From the NCBI RefSeq assembly GCF_016427565.1, contig NZ_JAELXT010000013.1:43712-107711 (forward strand): DNA of 64,000 nt, written 5' to 3'. This stretch comes from Microvirga splendida. Its GTDB lineage: Bacteria; Pseudomonadota; Alphaproteobacteria; Rhizobiales; Beijerinckiaceae. The position numbers were made by a program, and so were the translations under genes. The notes below the pieces were generated by a model that saw only the letters and a list, made by a program, of their open reading frames with translations, had not been told where the DNA came from and searched no databases. How positions within the stretch are numbered: position 1 is the first letter of the stretch; the number at the start of each line of letters is the position of its first letter. Below are positions 1 through 9,394 of the stretch, one piece after another.

Positions 1-1217
1 GAATGAATGTCGACGCGATGGCCCCGGGCAACCACGAGTTCGATCTGGGTCCCGATGCCTTCCGGGCCCGCATGGCCGAGGCCAAGTTCGACGTGCTGGC
101 CACCAACATCGTCGACGGCAACGGCCTTCCCGCCAACACCAAGTCCGACAAGATGGTCGAGGTGCAGGGCGTGAAGGTCGGCTTCTTCGGCCTGACCACC
201 GAGGATACGCCGATCGCGTCGAGCCCCGGCACCATCAAGTTCTCCTCCACCATCGACACCGCCCGCGCCAAGGCCAAGGAGCTGCGCGAGAAGGGCGCCG
301 ACATCGTCGTCGCCATCGCACACACGCCGCTGGAAGTGGACATGATCATCGCCCGCTCCGCCGGCGTGGACGTGATCATCGGCGGCCATGACGAGCACCT
401 GCTCGCCTTCTACGACGGCAAGGTCGTCCTGTCGGAATCCGAGTCCCAGGCCAACTTCGTCAATGTCGTCGAGCTATCGGTGAACAAGGCGACGAAGGAC
501 GGCAAGACCACCGTTACCTGGTCGCCGAACTTCCGCATCATCGATACGGCCAGCGTGAAGCCGGACCCCGAGATCGAGGCCGTGGTGAAGGGCTACGAGG
601 ACAAGCTGTCCAAGGAACTCGACGTGGAGATCGGCGTGACCGAGACCCCCCTCGACAGCCGCCGCGCCACCGTGCGTGGAGGCGAGGCCGCCATGGGCAA
701 CCTGATCACCGATGCCATGAAGGCCGCGGTCGGCGCCGACGTCGCCATCACCAACGGCGGCGGCATCCGGGCCGACAAACAGTACAGCGCGGGCCAGAAG
801 CTGACCCGGCGCGACATTCTGTCGGAAATGCCCTTCGGCAACACCACCGTGCTGCTCGAGGTCACCGGTGCGCAGATCAAGGATGCGCTCGAGAACGGCG
901 TCAGCCAGGTGCGCGAGCTCGGCGGGCGCTTCCCGCAGGTCTCCGGTATTACGGCCGAGGTCGACGTGAAGGAACCGGTGGGAAGTCGCGTGAAGTCGGT
1001 CAAGATCAACGGCCAGCCGCTCGATCCGGGCAAGACCTACAAGCTTGCCACTAACGACTTCATGGCCCGGGGCGGCGATGGCTACAAGGCCTTCACCGGC
1101 GCCAAGTCGCTCATCGATGCGTCCGCCAGCCAGCTCATGGCGAGCCAGGTGATCGACTACGTCAACAAGGCCGGCAAGGTCTCGCCGAAGGTCGAGGGCC
1201 GCGTCGTCCTGCGCTGA
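1..1217 (+). CDS. 5'-nucleotidase / metallophosphatase family protein (5' end outside window)
   Basis: This is the C-terminal 404 residues of a UshA-type periplasmic 5'-nucleotidase or 2',3'-cyclic phosphodiesterase; the start lies before the window. The visible part opens inside the metallophosphatase core with GNHEFD (about residues 9-14), a metal-binding motif, followed by a second metal-binding segment GGHDEH (127-132). The 5'-nucleotidase C-terminal domain follows, with GNLITDAM, ITNGGGIR and, near the end, the NDFMARGGDGY substrate-binding segment. The family removes phosphate from nucleotides in the periplasm for salvage and phosphate supply. Exact substrate cannot be told from the sequence. 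A terminator-like hairpin follows the stop codon. Confidence 0.9.
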   Translation, partial: MNVDAMAPGNHEFDLGPDAFRARMAEAKFDVLATNIVDGNGLPANTKSDKMVEVQGVKVGFFGLTTEDTPIASSPGTIKFSSTIDTARAKAKELREKGADIVVAIAHTPLEVDMIIARSAGVDVIIGGHDEHLLAFYDGKVVLSESESQANFVNVVELSVNKATKDGKTTVTWSPNFRIIDTASVKPDPEIEAVVKGYEDKLSKELDVEIGVTETPLDSRRATVRGGEAAMGNLITDAMKAAVGADVAITNGGGIRADKQYSAGQKLTRRDILSEMPFGNTTVLLEVTGAQIKDALENGVSQVRELGGRFPQVSGITAEVDVKEPVGSRVKSVKINGQPLDPGKTYKLATNDFMARGGDGYKAFTGAKSLIDASASQLMASQVIDYVNKAGKVSPKVEGRVVLR

Positions 1218-1244
1218 TCCAAAACCAAGGCCTGTTCTGGCGCT

Positions 1245-1271
1245 GGGATCCGAAAGGGTCCCGGCGTTTTT
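1245..1271 (+). terminator. Rho-independent terminator after the 5'-nucleotidase gene
   Basis: A 7-bp GC-rich stem (1245-1251 with 1256-1262, one G-U pair) closes a GAAA tetraloop and is followed within four bases by five T residues. It lies 28 bases after the stop codon of the upstream gene. Confidence 0.75.
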
Positions 1272-1390
1272 CATGGGGCACCGGCCGGCGCGACGTCCGG
1301 GCGCATCCCTCCTGGAGCCGAGGCACGGTAGGTCGCACTCCCCTGGTCAACGGGAGCGCGGAACGTAAATTCCCTCTCCATCAACGGCAT

Positions 1391-3655
1391 TTGCTGTGCC
1401 ATCCTGCGCGTGCAACGTCGAATCTCAGACATCAAAGCGGCCTCTCCTTGCAGTTTCAGACGTCCTCCGAATCAATCAGCCTGTCGCAGAAGCGCCGCCG
1501 ACGCTCCCTTGCGCGCGGACGGCTGACGCTCGTCATGGGCCTGTTCGGCGTCGCCTTCATCCTGCTGACTTTCGGCTATATCGCCTGGGAGCAGCGCAAC
1601 CGCCTCATCCAGCGCAACGAGGACGACCTTCGGAACGCCGCCTTCTTCCTGGCCGATCACACCGCGCGGCTCCTGGAGGTCACGGACCTGACCCTGAGAC
1701 AGACCATGGCTCTGATGCAGGGGCAGAGCTGGGATCAGGTGGAAGCCTCCCAGGCTCTCTGGCAGCAGATCAAGGCGGTCAAGGACGCGCTGCCTTACAT
1801 CGACGATGTCTGGCTCAATGACCCAAGCGGGCGCCTGCGTCTGACATCCGCCCAGTTTCCTGCCCCGGACACGAACGCATCCGGCCGCGATGCCTTCACC
1901 GCGCAGGTGACCGGGGACCAGGGGCTGTTCGTGGGCGAGCCGATCCTCGGGCGCGTCACGAAGACTCCGACCTTCATGATCAGCCGCCGCCTGCAGGACG
2001 GCGACGGCACCTTCGGCGGCATTGCCTCGGTCACCGTGAACCTATCCTACTTCTACGACTACTGGTCCAAGGTGCGGTTGCCCCGCGGCAGCCGCGTGGT
2101 GCTTATGCGCGGCTCGGACGCGGAGGTCATTGCCCAGTATCCGCCGCCGCCGGACGGGCTGTCGTTTGCGCCCATCGACAAGTCCGCTTTCGACGCGGCT
2201 TTGCGGACTGCCTCCCAGGCCGGTCTCTATTCCTTCATCAGCATGGACCGCGAGCGTGTGGGGGCCTATCGGCAGGTCGGCACAATGCCGCTCTACATCA
2301 ATGTCAGCATGCCGCAGGATGCCTATTGGACGCCCTGGTTCGTCCAGACCCGGCTCTACGGCGCCTTTGCCCTGGTGGCCCTTCTGGCCCTTCTGGCCCT
2401 CACGGCCCTGGCCTCGCAGCAGTTCCACGAGCAGGCGGCGAACGCGGCTCTTCTCGAGAGGCAGGTTGCCTTACGCACCCATGAGCTTCGAACCGAGACC
2501 GCGGCCCTGGAGGTTCTGAACCGGACAGGCCGCGTCCTTGCGGCGGAACTCGATCTGGACCGCATCATCGAAAGCGTCGTCGATGCCGGCGTGGAACTGA
2601 CCGAGGCACAGGCCGGCGCTTTCTTCTGCGGGGCCGCTCAGGATGGGAAGGCACATTACGGAAAGTTTGCTTCCGAGGGATTCAACGAAGCCTTCGCGGC
2701 TCTCGACGTGCGGGCTCTCTGTGCGCCGGCATTCACGGAAGGCAAGGCGGTCCGCCTGGACAACATCGCCGTCGAGCAGGGCCACGACGGCACGCCCTTC
2801 ACGGTGGATGCCACGCCCGGCCTCCCGGTGATCCGCAGCCTCATGGCGGTTCCCGTCCTGCTCCGCAGCGGCGGGACGCATGGCGTTCTCGTCTTCGGCC
2901 ACGAACGGTCGGCGCTCTTCAATCAGCGGTCCGAGCGCCTGCTGGCAGGCCTGACGTCACAGGCCGCCATCGCTCTCGAGAACAGCCGTCTGTATCGCGA
3001 TGCCCAAAGCGAGATCGAGGAGCGCAAGCAGGCGCAGACCCAGCAATCCCTGCTGATCCGCGAGCTCCATCACCGGGTCAAGAACACGCTCGCCACCGTC
3101 CAGGCCGTGGTGGGCGCCACCGCCCGCTCGGCCCTGAACATCGACGATTTCTACCAGGCCTTCGTCGGGCGCATCATCTCGCTCGCCAACACCCACTCCC
3201 TCCTGACCGAGGCCGTCTGGCAGACCGCGTCCCTGCGCGAGATCATGGAGAAGGAGCTGCGCCCCTACAACGACGTGAGAGGCCAGCGGATCGCCCTGTC
3301 CGGGCCTGCGGTCGAGCTGCCTTCCGAGGCCGCCGTGCCGATCGGCATGGCGATCCACGAACTGACCACCAACGCCGCCAAGTACGGCGCCCTGTCGGCG
3401 TCCCGCGGCAAGGTGTCCGTCTCATGGGAGACGGAAGCGGTCGAGGAGGGCACGCGGCTCAAGCTCGTCTGGGAGGAAAGCGGAGGGCCCGAGGTTTCGA
3501 CACCGACCCGGCAGGGCTTCGGTTCGCGCCTGCTGCACCGGGTGCTGGCCACACAGCTCAATGCCAAGGTGGACATGGATTTTCGACCGGAAGGCCTCAG
3601 GGTGGCTCTCGATACCGTTCTCAAGCAAGAACCGAACAAGGGCCCGGCCCTCTGA
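1391..3655 (+). CDS. HWE-family sensor histidine kinase with extracytoplasmic sensor and GAF domain
   Basis: A 754-residue membrane sensor kinase if it starts at TTG 1391; TTG 1448 and ATG 1535 are in-frame alternatives, so the start is uncertain. Order: basic N-terminus, a first membrane helix (about 48-66), a periplasmic sensor region (about 70-315), a second helix rich in Leu/Ala (about 320-340), a GAF domain (about 375-530) and an HWE/HisKA_2 kinase core. The phospho-acceptor box reads ELHHRVKNT (near 557), the N box HELTTNAAKYGALS, followed by WEESGGP and GFGSRLL. HWE kinases are typical of Hyphomicrobiales and often sense light, redox or general stress. No response regulator lies beside it, so its partner is unknown. 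The second helix is coded by a 9-bp tandem repeat (2377-2403). Confidence 0.88.
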   Translation: MLCHPARATSNLRHQSGLSLQFQTSSESISLSQKRRRRSLARGRLTLVMGLFGVAFILLTFGYIAWEQRNRLIQRNEDDLRNAAFFLADHTARLLEVTDLTLRQTMALMQGQSWDQVEASQALWQQIKAVKDALPYIDDVWLNDPSGRLRLTSAQFPAPDTNASGRDAFTAQVTGDQGLFVGEPILGRVTKTPTFMISRRLQDGDGTFGGIASVTVNLSYFYDYWSKVRLPRGSRVVLMRGSDAEVIAQYPPPPDGLSFAPIDKSAFDAALRTASQAGLYSFISMDRERVGAYRQVGTMPLYINVSMPQDAYWTPWFVQTRLYGAFALVALLALLALTALASQQFHEQAANAALLERQVALRTHELRTETAALEVLNRTGRVLAAELDLDRIIESVVDAGVELTEAQAGAFFCGAAQDGKAHYGKFASEGFNEAFAALDVRALCAPAFTEGKAVRLDNIAVEQGHDGTPFTVDATPGLPVIRSLMAVPVLLRSGGTHGVLVFGHERSALFNQRSERLLAGLTSQAAIALENSRLYRDAQSEIEERKQAQTQQSLLIRELHHRVKNTLATVQAVVGATARSALNIDDFYQAFVGRIISLANTHSLLTEAVWQTASLREIMEKELRPYNDVRGQRIALSGPAVELPSEAAVPIGMAIHELTTNAAKYGALSASRGKVSVSWETEAVEEGTRLKLVWEESGGPEVSTPTRQGFGSRLLHRVLATQLNAKVDMDFRPEGLRVALDTVLKQEPNKGPAL

Positions 3656-3800
3656 GGCGCGTTCGTTTTCTGCAAACGCGGCTTGCGGCCGAGCGCGCCA
3701 ATGTGATGGCGGTTTTGGTTGGCGGACGGGCCTGAACCCCTTATCTAAGCGGCAGCAAGGGGCGGAATTCAAGGAATTCAGCGGCCAAGGGGCTTTTCTT

Positions 3801-4862
3801 ATGAACGAGAACGTCAATCTGACCGATCTGCGCCAGGGCGTCCGCCCGGTGGACCACCCGCCCGTGAGGGCTGGGCGGATCGGCGTGCTTCTGATGAACT
3901 TAGGGACCCCCGAGGGCACCAGCTACTGGCCCATGCGCCGTTACCTCAAGGAGTTCCTCTCCGACCGTCGCGTCATCGAGACCCCGCGCCTCCTGTGGTG
4001 GCCGATCCTCAACCTGATCATCCTGACCAAGCGCCCCGGTCCCAAGGGCCGTGACTATGCGTCGATCTGGAACAACGACCGCGACGAGGGTCCGCTCAAG
4101 ACCATCACCCGCAATCAGGCCGAGAAGGTTGCCGAGCACCTGAAGAGCATCGCGGGCGACAGGATCACGGTCGACTGGGCCATGCGCTATGGCAAGCCCG
4201 AGGTGCGCGAGCGCATCCAGGCGCTTCTCGACCAGGGCTGCGACCGCATTCTCCTCGTGCCGCTCTATCCGCAATATGCCGCCGCTACCTCGGCCACCGC
4301 CTGCGATCAGGCCTTCCGGGCGCTGATGGACATGCGCTGGCAGCCGAGCGTGCGCGTCTCGCCGCCCTACCACGACGATCCGGTCTATATCGATTCCGTG
4401 GTCGCCTCGATGAAGAAGGAACTGGCCAAGCTCCCCTTCGAGCCGGAGGTCGTCCTCACCTCCTTCCATGGCGTGCCGAAGGAATACCTGCTGAAAGGCG
4501 ATCCCTATCACTGCCAGTGCGTGAAGACCTGGCGCCTGATGCGCGAGGCCTTCGGCTGGTCGCCGGACAGGTTCCGCATGAGCTTCCAGTCCCGGTTCGG
4601 CACGGCGGAATGGCTCCAGCCCTACACCGACAAGACCGTCGAGGCGCTGGCCAAAAGCGGCGTGAAGCGCATGGCCATCGTGGCGCCCGGCTTCTCGGCG
4701 GATTGCCTGGAGACCCTTGAGGAGCTCGACGGCGAGAACCGCGAGATCTTCATGCACAACGGCGGCGAGGAATTCGCCTATCTGCCCTGCCTCAACGACA
4801 GCGACGACGGCATGCGGGTCATCAACCACATCGTGGAGCGCGAGCTGCAGGGCTGGATCTGA
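3801..4862 (+). CDS. hemH: Ferrochelatase
   Basis: A 353-residue ferrochelatase, which inserts Fe2+ into protoporphyrin IX in the last step of heme synthesis. The N-terminus has the family's GVLLMNLGTPEG segment. The metal-site histidine is in TSFHGVP (His about 223), followed by CQCVKTW and FQSRFG; near the C-terminus PGFSADCLETLEE carries a conserved Glu pair. I chose ATG 3801 because the open frame extends far upstream without a better start, and an AAGGGGC ribosome site stands about nine bases before it. The next gene begins 22 bases downstream on the same strand, so the two may be co-transcribed. Confidence 0.95.
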   Translation: MNENVNLTDLRQGVRPVDHPPVRAGRIGVLLMNLGTPEGTSYWPMRRYLKEFLSDRRVIETPRLLWWPILNLIILTKRPGPKGRDYASIWNNDRDEGPLKTITRNQAEKVAEHLKSIAGDRITVDWAMRYGKPEVRERIQALLDQGCDRILLVPLYPQYAAATSATACDQAFRALMDMRWQPSVRVSPPYHDDPVYIDSVVASMKKELAKLPFEPEVVLTSFHGVPKEYLLKGDPYHCQCVKTWRLMREAFGWSPDRFRMSFQSRFGTAEWLQPYTDKTVEALAKSGVKRMAIVAPGFSADCLETLEELDGENREIFMHNGGEEFAYLPCLNDSDDGMRVINHIVERELQGWI

Positions 4863-4884
4863 ATTTACTGCATGAGGCCGAGCC

Positions 4885-5682
4885 TTGGCTGTGTCGTACG
4901 ACGATGAACTGGTCGAACGGGGCTTGGCTTTCGCCCTGGCCGTCTGTGCCGAGGCCGGCGACATTCTTCGCGAGATCCGCAGCAAGGGCAACGTTGCCGT
5001 TGACGGCAAAGATGGCTTTGAGGTCGTCACCAATGCGGATCTCGCCGTCGACCGTCATTTCAAGCAGCGCATCGCGCAGACTTTCAGGGATCATGCCGTC
5101 CTGTCCGAAGAGGGGGCGGGCAGTGGGACCTCCTCGAAGGGGCTGTGCTGGATCATCGATCCGCTTGATGGCACGGCGAACTTCGTTCACGGGCACGACC
5201 ATGTTGCCGTCTCGGCAGCGCTGAAGGTCGATGGCACGTCTGTGCTCGGCGTCGTTCACGCGCCGTTCCAGGGGCAAACCTTCTGGGCCGTTGCCGGACG
5301 AGGTGCGTATCGCAACGGCCAACAAATCAAGGCTTCGCCTTCAACCGATGTTCGGCGGGCCCTGATCGGAACAGGATTTCCGCACCGCCGTAACCGCCTC
5401 GACGAGGTCGTGGATCGCCTGAAGCCGCTCCTGCGCGAGTTCGGAGACATTCGCCGTCTCGCGGCTCCCGCACTCGACATCTGCTGGGTCGCCGACGGCC
5501 GCCTGACGGGCTTCGTCGACCGGATCCACGAATGGGACGTCGCGGCCGCCGGCTTGATTGCAGTGGAAGCCGGTGCGCGCCTGAAGGTGCTCAATCCGGC
5601 TGATTGCGAGGGAGAGGATGGGACCGATTATGTGATTGCAGCTCCCGGGATCTTCGAGCGGCTATGCGCCGTGCTTCGTTGA
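4885..5682 (+). CDS. Inositol monophosphatase family protein
   Basis: A 265-residue member of the Mg2+-dependent, lithium-sensitive phosphatase family (inositol monophosphatase, histidinol-phosphatase, CysQ). Conserved metal motifs are visible: VVTNAD (about 51-56), LSEEG, IDPLDGTANF (about 91-100) and the closing WDVAAAGLIAVEAGA. The motif set fits a SuhB-like or unspecified IMPase; substrate is not decidable here. TTG 4885 is favoured over GTG 4891 because GAGG lies seven bases before it. A second member of the same superfamily is encoded at 22672-23454. Confidence 0.85.
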   Translation: MAVSYDDELVERGLAFALAVCAEAGDILREIRSKGNVAVDGKDGFEVVTNADLAVDRHFKQRIAQTFRDHAVLSEEGAGSGTSSKGLCWIIDPLDGTANFVHGHDHVAVSAALKVDGTSVLGVVHAPFQGQTFWAVAGRGAYRNGQQIKASPSTDVRRALIGTGFPHRRNRLDEVVDRLKPLLREFGDIRRLAAPALDICWVADGRLTGFVDRIHEWDVAAAGLIAVEAGARLKVLNPADCEGEDGTDYVIAAPGIFERLCAVLR

Positions 5683-5815
5683 CTTCTTGGGCAAATGACG
5701 TTGTAGGACCAGCCATTCGCCGGCCCTTTGTCTGCAACGGCCTCTCTGCTCTCTAGGACTCCAGGCCTGATTGGGATAGCGTGAGCCCTCTGCAACGACG
5801 TTGCCTGGGGGACTC

Positions 5816-6802
5816 ATGCTGGTGAGTGGTTTCGACATCTTCGTCATCGTTCTGGTGCTGCTCGTCGTGGTGACGATCGCCATGGGCATCCGGACGGTCC
5901 CGCAGGGCTATGCCTATACGGTCGAGCGCTTCGGGCGCTATTCGCGCACGCTCACCCCCGGCCTCGGTCTGATCGTTCCCTACATCGATCAGATCGGCAA
6001 GAAGGTGAACGTCATGGAGCAGGTGCTCGACATCCCGAGCCAGGAGGCGTTCACGCGGGACAATGCGGGCGTCACCATCGATGCCGCCGCCTTCTATCAG
6101 ATCCTCGATCCCGCCCGCGCCTCCTACGAGGTTTCGGACATGAACCAGGCCCTGCTGGTTCTGACCATGACCAACATCCGCACCGTCGTCGGCTCCATGG
6201 ATCTCGACCAGTTGCTCTCCCACCGCGACGAGATCAACGAGCGCCTGCTGCGGGTCATGGATGCGGCCGCCTCGCCGTGGGGCGCCAAGGTCACCCGCGT
6301 CGAGATCAAGGACATTCTCCCGCCGCAGGATCTCGCCGGCGCCATGGCGCGGCAGATGAAGGCCGAGCGCGAGAAGCGCGCCGCCGTTCTCGAGGCCGAG
6401 GGCCTGCGCCAGGCGGAGATCCTGCGCGCCGAGGGTCAGAAGCAGTCGCAGATCCTGGCGGCGGAAGGCCGGAGGGAGGCGGCGTTCCGCGATGCGGAAG
6501 CCCGCGAGCGTCAGGCGGAGGCCGAGGCCAAGGCCACCGCCATGGTGAGCGATGCCATCACCAGGGGCGATCTCGCGGCGGCCAACTTCATCGTGGCCGA
6601 AAAATATATCGATGCGATCCGCGCGCTCGCATCGGCCCCCAACCAGAAGGTCGTCATCGTGCCCATCGAGGCGGCGGGGCTAGCCGGAACGCTCGGCGGC
6701 ATCGCCGAACTCACCAAATCGGTGTTCGGCGAGGGCGGGGCGGGGCTCAACAGGCCCGCGCGAAGCGTCCCCACGGTGTCTGGAGGGGCCGAGCGCTCAT
6801 GA
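5816..6802 (+). CDS. SPFH/Band 7 (stomatin-like, QmcA-type) membrane protein
   Basis: A 328-residue protein with one N-terminal membrane helix (about 6-25), an SPFH domain beginning near VPQGYAYTVERFGRY, and a long charged Ala/Glu/Arg coiled-coil stretch (about 180-240) before a Gly-rich tail. The family forms large membrane-bound rings linked to lipid microdomains and protease control. ATG 5816 is preferred over TTG 5801 because a GGGGGAC ribosome site stands just before it. Its stop overlaps the start of the NfeD gene (ATGA), the classic stomatin-NfeD pair, so the two are almost certainly co-translated and act together. Confidence 0.92.
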   Translation: MLVSGFDIFVIVLVLLVVVTIAMGIRTVPQGYAYTVERFGRYSRTLTPGLGLIVPYIDQIGKKVNVMEQVLDIPSQEAFTRDNAGVTIDAAAFYQILDPARASYEVSDMNQALLVLTMTNIRTVVGSMDLDQLLSHRDEINERLLRVMDAAASPWGAKVTRVEIKDILPPQDLAGAMARQMKAEREKRAAVLEAEGLRQAEILRAEGQKQSQILAAEGRREAAFRDAEARERQAEAEAKATAMVSDAITRGDLAAANFIVAEKYIDAIRALASAPNQKVVIVPIEAAGLAGTLGGIAELTKSVFGEGGAGLNRPARSVPTVSGGAERS

Positions 6803-7248
6803 TCCGGGACGTCTTCATCGGCCTCGGCGCCTGGTCTTGGATCATCCTCGGCGTGATCCTCATCGGCGTCGAGCTTGTGGCGCCCAGCTCGTTCTTCCTC
6901 TGGCTCGGCCTTGCCGCCATCGTCACCGGCCTGATCGATGCGGCGCTCGGCCTCTCCTGGCAGACGGCTGCGCTGCTCTTCGCGGCCCTGTGCATCGCGG
7001 CGGCGATCCTGGGACGGGCCGTTGCCCGCTTCAGGTCACAGACCGATCCTCAGGCCGAGATGCTCAACCGGCGCGGCCAGTCCCTCGTCGGACGGGTCTT
7101 CACGCTTGAGACCCCCATCAAGGACGGGGAGGGGCGCATCCGGGTCGATGACAGCTCCTGGCGGGTGACAGGCGCCGACCGCTTCGCCGGTGCCAGGGTG
7201 CGCGTGGTCCGAGTCGAGGGCTCGACGCTTGTGGTGGATGACCCCTGA
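6799..7248 (+). CDS. NfeD family membrane protein (short form)
   Basis: A 149-residue protein with two or three hydrophobic helices in the N-terminal 80 residues and a C-terminal OB-fold region (about 95-149, from GQSLVGRVFTLETPI to STLVVDDP). It lacks the ClpP-like protease domain of long NfeD proteins. Its start overlaps the band-7 stop by four bases (ATGA), the usual arrangement of the pair. Its stop codon abuts, without a gap, the stop of the convergent kdsD gene. Confidence 0.9.
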   Translation: MIRDVFIGLGAWSWIILGVILIGVELVAPSSFFLWLGLAAIVTGLIDAALGLSWQTAALLFAALCIAAAILGRAVARFRSQTDPQAEMLNRRGQSLVGRVFTLETPIKDGEGRIRVDDSSWRVTGADRFAGARVRVVRVEGSTLVVDDP

Positions 7249-8244
7249 TTAAGCTGCGCCCGCGCGCAGCAGGTCGAGGTAATGCACGAGGCCGACGGGC
7301 CGGCTGTTCTCGACCACGATCAGGGCGGTGATCCGGGAGGCTTCTTCCATTTCCAGGGCCGTGGCCACGAGAGCGTCCGGCGCGATGGTGCGCGGCGTCT
7401 TCGTCATGATGGCGGTCACCGGCAGCGTCGCCAGATCGGGCCGCAGGTTGCGGCGCAGGTCGCCGTCCGTGACGATGCCGGCGAGCGTGCCGTCGCCGTT
7501 CACCACGATCACGGCCCCAAAGCCCTTGCGGCCGATCTCGTCGATGGCCTCGCCCGTGCGGGCCTCGATCCCGACCACCGGCAGGCGCTCGTCCTTGTGC
7601 ATGATGTCGCGCACGAGCTTGAGGCGTGCGCCGAGCTTTCCGCCCGGATGAAAGACCCGGAAATTGTCGGCCGTGAATCCGCGCCGCTCCAGGAGGGCGA
7701 CGGCCAGGGCATCGCCGAGCGCCAGCTGGATCGTGGTAGATGTGGTGGGCGCCAGCCCGTTGGGGCAGGCCTCCTTGGCTTTGGGCAAGGTCAGGCAGAT
7801 GTCGGCGGCGCCCCCCAGGGTCGATTCCGCGTTCGACGTTAGGGCGATCAGGGGCACCCGGAAGCGCCTCGAATAGCCGATGATGTCGGCAAGCTCCGCG
7901 GTCTCCCCCGACCAGGACAGGGCGATGATCACGTCGTCCGTCTGGATCATGCCGAGGTCGCCGTGGCTCGCCTCCGCCGGGTGGACGTAGTGGGCGGGGG
8001 TGCCAGTGGAGGCGAAGGTGGCGGTCATCTTGCGGCCCACATGGCCGGACTTGCCCATGCCGGTGACGATGACCCGGCCCTTGGCAGCAGCGATCGCTTC
8101 AACCGCTGCGATGAAGGGCTGCCCAAGGCCGTTGCCGATGGCCTCCATCAGGATCGTCAGCCCGTCCCGCTCGGTCTCAAGCGTGCGCAGGGCCGAGTGG
8201 ATGGCCGGATCGGGCGAGTGGGGTGCGGGTTTTGCAAGTGCCAT
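7249..8244 (-). CDS. kdsD: Arabinose-5-phosphate isomerase (KpsF/GutQ family)
   Basis: A 331-residue enzyme interconverting ribulose 5-phosphate and arabinose 5-phosphate, the first step to Kdo of lipopolysaccharide. An N-terminal SIS domain (about 40-185) carries TGMGKSGHVGRK and SWSGETAEL; two CBS domains follow (about 210-325). Length and order match the KdsD family. It lies 72 bases after galU on the same strand, so a galU-kdsD operon for surface polysaccharide precursors is likely. No terminator is visible before the convergent NfeD gene. Confidence 0.92.
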   Translation of the reverse strand: MALAKPAPHSPDPAIHSALRTLETERDGLTILMEAIGNGLGQPFIAAVEAIAAAKGRVIVTGMGKSGHVGRKMTATFASTGTPAHYVHPAEASHGDLGMIQTDDVIIALSWSGETAELADIIGYSRRFRVPLIALTSNAESTLGGAADICLTLPKAKEACPNGLAPTTSTTIQLALGDALAVALLERRGFTADNFRVFHPGGKLGARLKLVRDIMHKDERLPVVGIEARTGEAIDEIGRKGFGAVIVVNGDGTLAGIVTDGDLRRNLRPDLATLPVTAIMTKTPRTIAPDALVATALEMEEASRITALIVVENSRPVGLVHYLDLLRAGAA

Positions 8245-8316
8245 GGCCGCCCTTTAGCATAGGCGGGCGGCCGAGAGGAACCCTTGGAGGAACCCTTTGG
8301 CGGAAGCCTAAGCCGC

Positions 8317-9195
8317 TTACTTCTGACGCAGCAGGGCTTCGAGTTCCTTGCGGAACTCCCCTGAGAGCTCCTCACGCTCGAGGGCATAGGCCACGTTGGC
8401 CATGAGGAAGCCGATCTTCGAGCCCGTGTCGTAGGTCTTGCCCTGGTACTTCATGCCGAAGAAGGGCTGCTCCTTCATGAGGCGGATCATGGAATCGGTC
8501 AGCTGGATCTCGTTGCCGGCGCCGCGCTCCTGGGTCGAGAGCAGGTCGAAGACCTGGGGCTGCAGGATGTAGCGGCCGGAGATGATGTAATTCGACGGGG
8601 CCGTGCCCTTCGGGGGCTTTTCCACCATGCCGGTGATCTCGAAGGTCTGGCCGAATTCCTGGCCGACCGAGACGATGCCGTATTGGTGGGTCTGGTCCTC
8701 CGGCACTTCCTCCACGGCGATGATGTTGCCGCCGTGCTTCTCGTAAGCCCCGATCATCTGCTCCATGGAGCCGCGGCTGAGCATGTCTGGCAGGATCACC
8801 GCGAAGGGCTCGTCGCCCACCAGCTCCCGGGCGCACCACACCGCGTGACCCAGCCCTAAGGGCTCCTGCTGACGGGTGAAGCTCGTCTGACCGGCCTGCG
8901 GCTGGTCCTTGGCCAGAATCTCCAGTTCCTTGGTCTTGCCGCGGCCCTCGAGGGTGCGGTTGAGCTCGTAGGCGATGTCGAAGTGGTCCTCGATCACCGC
9001 CTTGTTGCGGCCGGTGACGAAGATGAAGTGCTCGATCCCGGCGGCGCGGGCCTCGTCGACCACGTGCTGCACCACCGGGCGGTCGACGACGCACAGCATC
9101 TCCTTGGGCACGGCTTTGGTGGCTGGCAGGAACCGGGTGCCGAGACCGGCGACGGGCAGGACTGCTTTGCGGATACGCTTCATTGAATGAGCCAT
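8317..9195 (-). CDS. galU: UTP-glucose-1-phosphate uridylyltransferase
   Basis: A 292-residue enzyme making UDP-glucose from UTP and glucose 1-phosphate. The nucleotide-binding signature VLPVAGLGTRFLPATK is at the N-terminus, followed by PKEM, the VEKP motif and a SGRYIL segment. Two starts are possible: ATG 9195 and ATG 9183, the latter giving the commonest N-terminus MKRIRK. Neither has a clear Shine-Dalgarno sequence. It is divergent from galE, whose product interconverts UDP-glucose and UDP-galactose, so the 199-base gap probably holds both promoters. Confidence 0.95.
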   Translation of the reverse strand: MAHSMKRIRKAVLPVAGLGTRFLPATKAVPKEMLCVVDRPVVQHVVDEARAAGIEHFIFVTGRNKAVIEDHFDIAYELNRTLEGRGKTKELEILAKDQPQAGQTSFTRQQEPLGLGHAVWCARELVGDEPFAVILPDMLSRGSMEQMIGAYEKHGGNIIAVEEVPEDQTHQYGIVSVGQEFGQTFEITGMVEKPPKGTAPSNYIISGRYILQPQVFDLLSTQERGAGNEIQLTDSMIRLMKEQPFFGMKYQGKTYDTGSKIGFLMANVAYALEREELSGEFRKELEALLRQK

Positions 9196-9394
9196 GAGTG
9201 AGCAGAAAGGTGGAGGGATAATCTAAGACAGGACCCGGAAAAGGAAACCGACAAAGGCCAAGCTTCGGTGACCCATACCGCGGTAAGTCCCGGCTTGTTT
9301 CACCGGGGCGCTTCTTCATTGAAGCTCCGGACCTGAATTGAACCTGAAGCGTTGTGGTTAAGCCTCTGAACGGGGTGGATTTCGGGAGACGGAC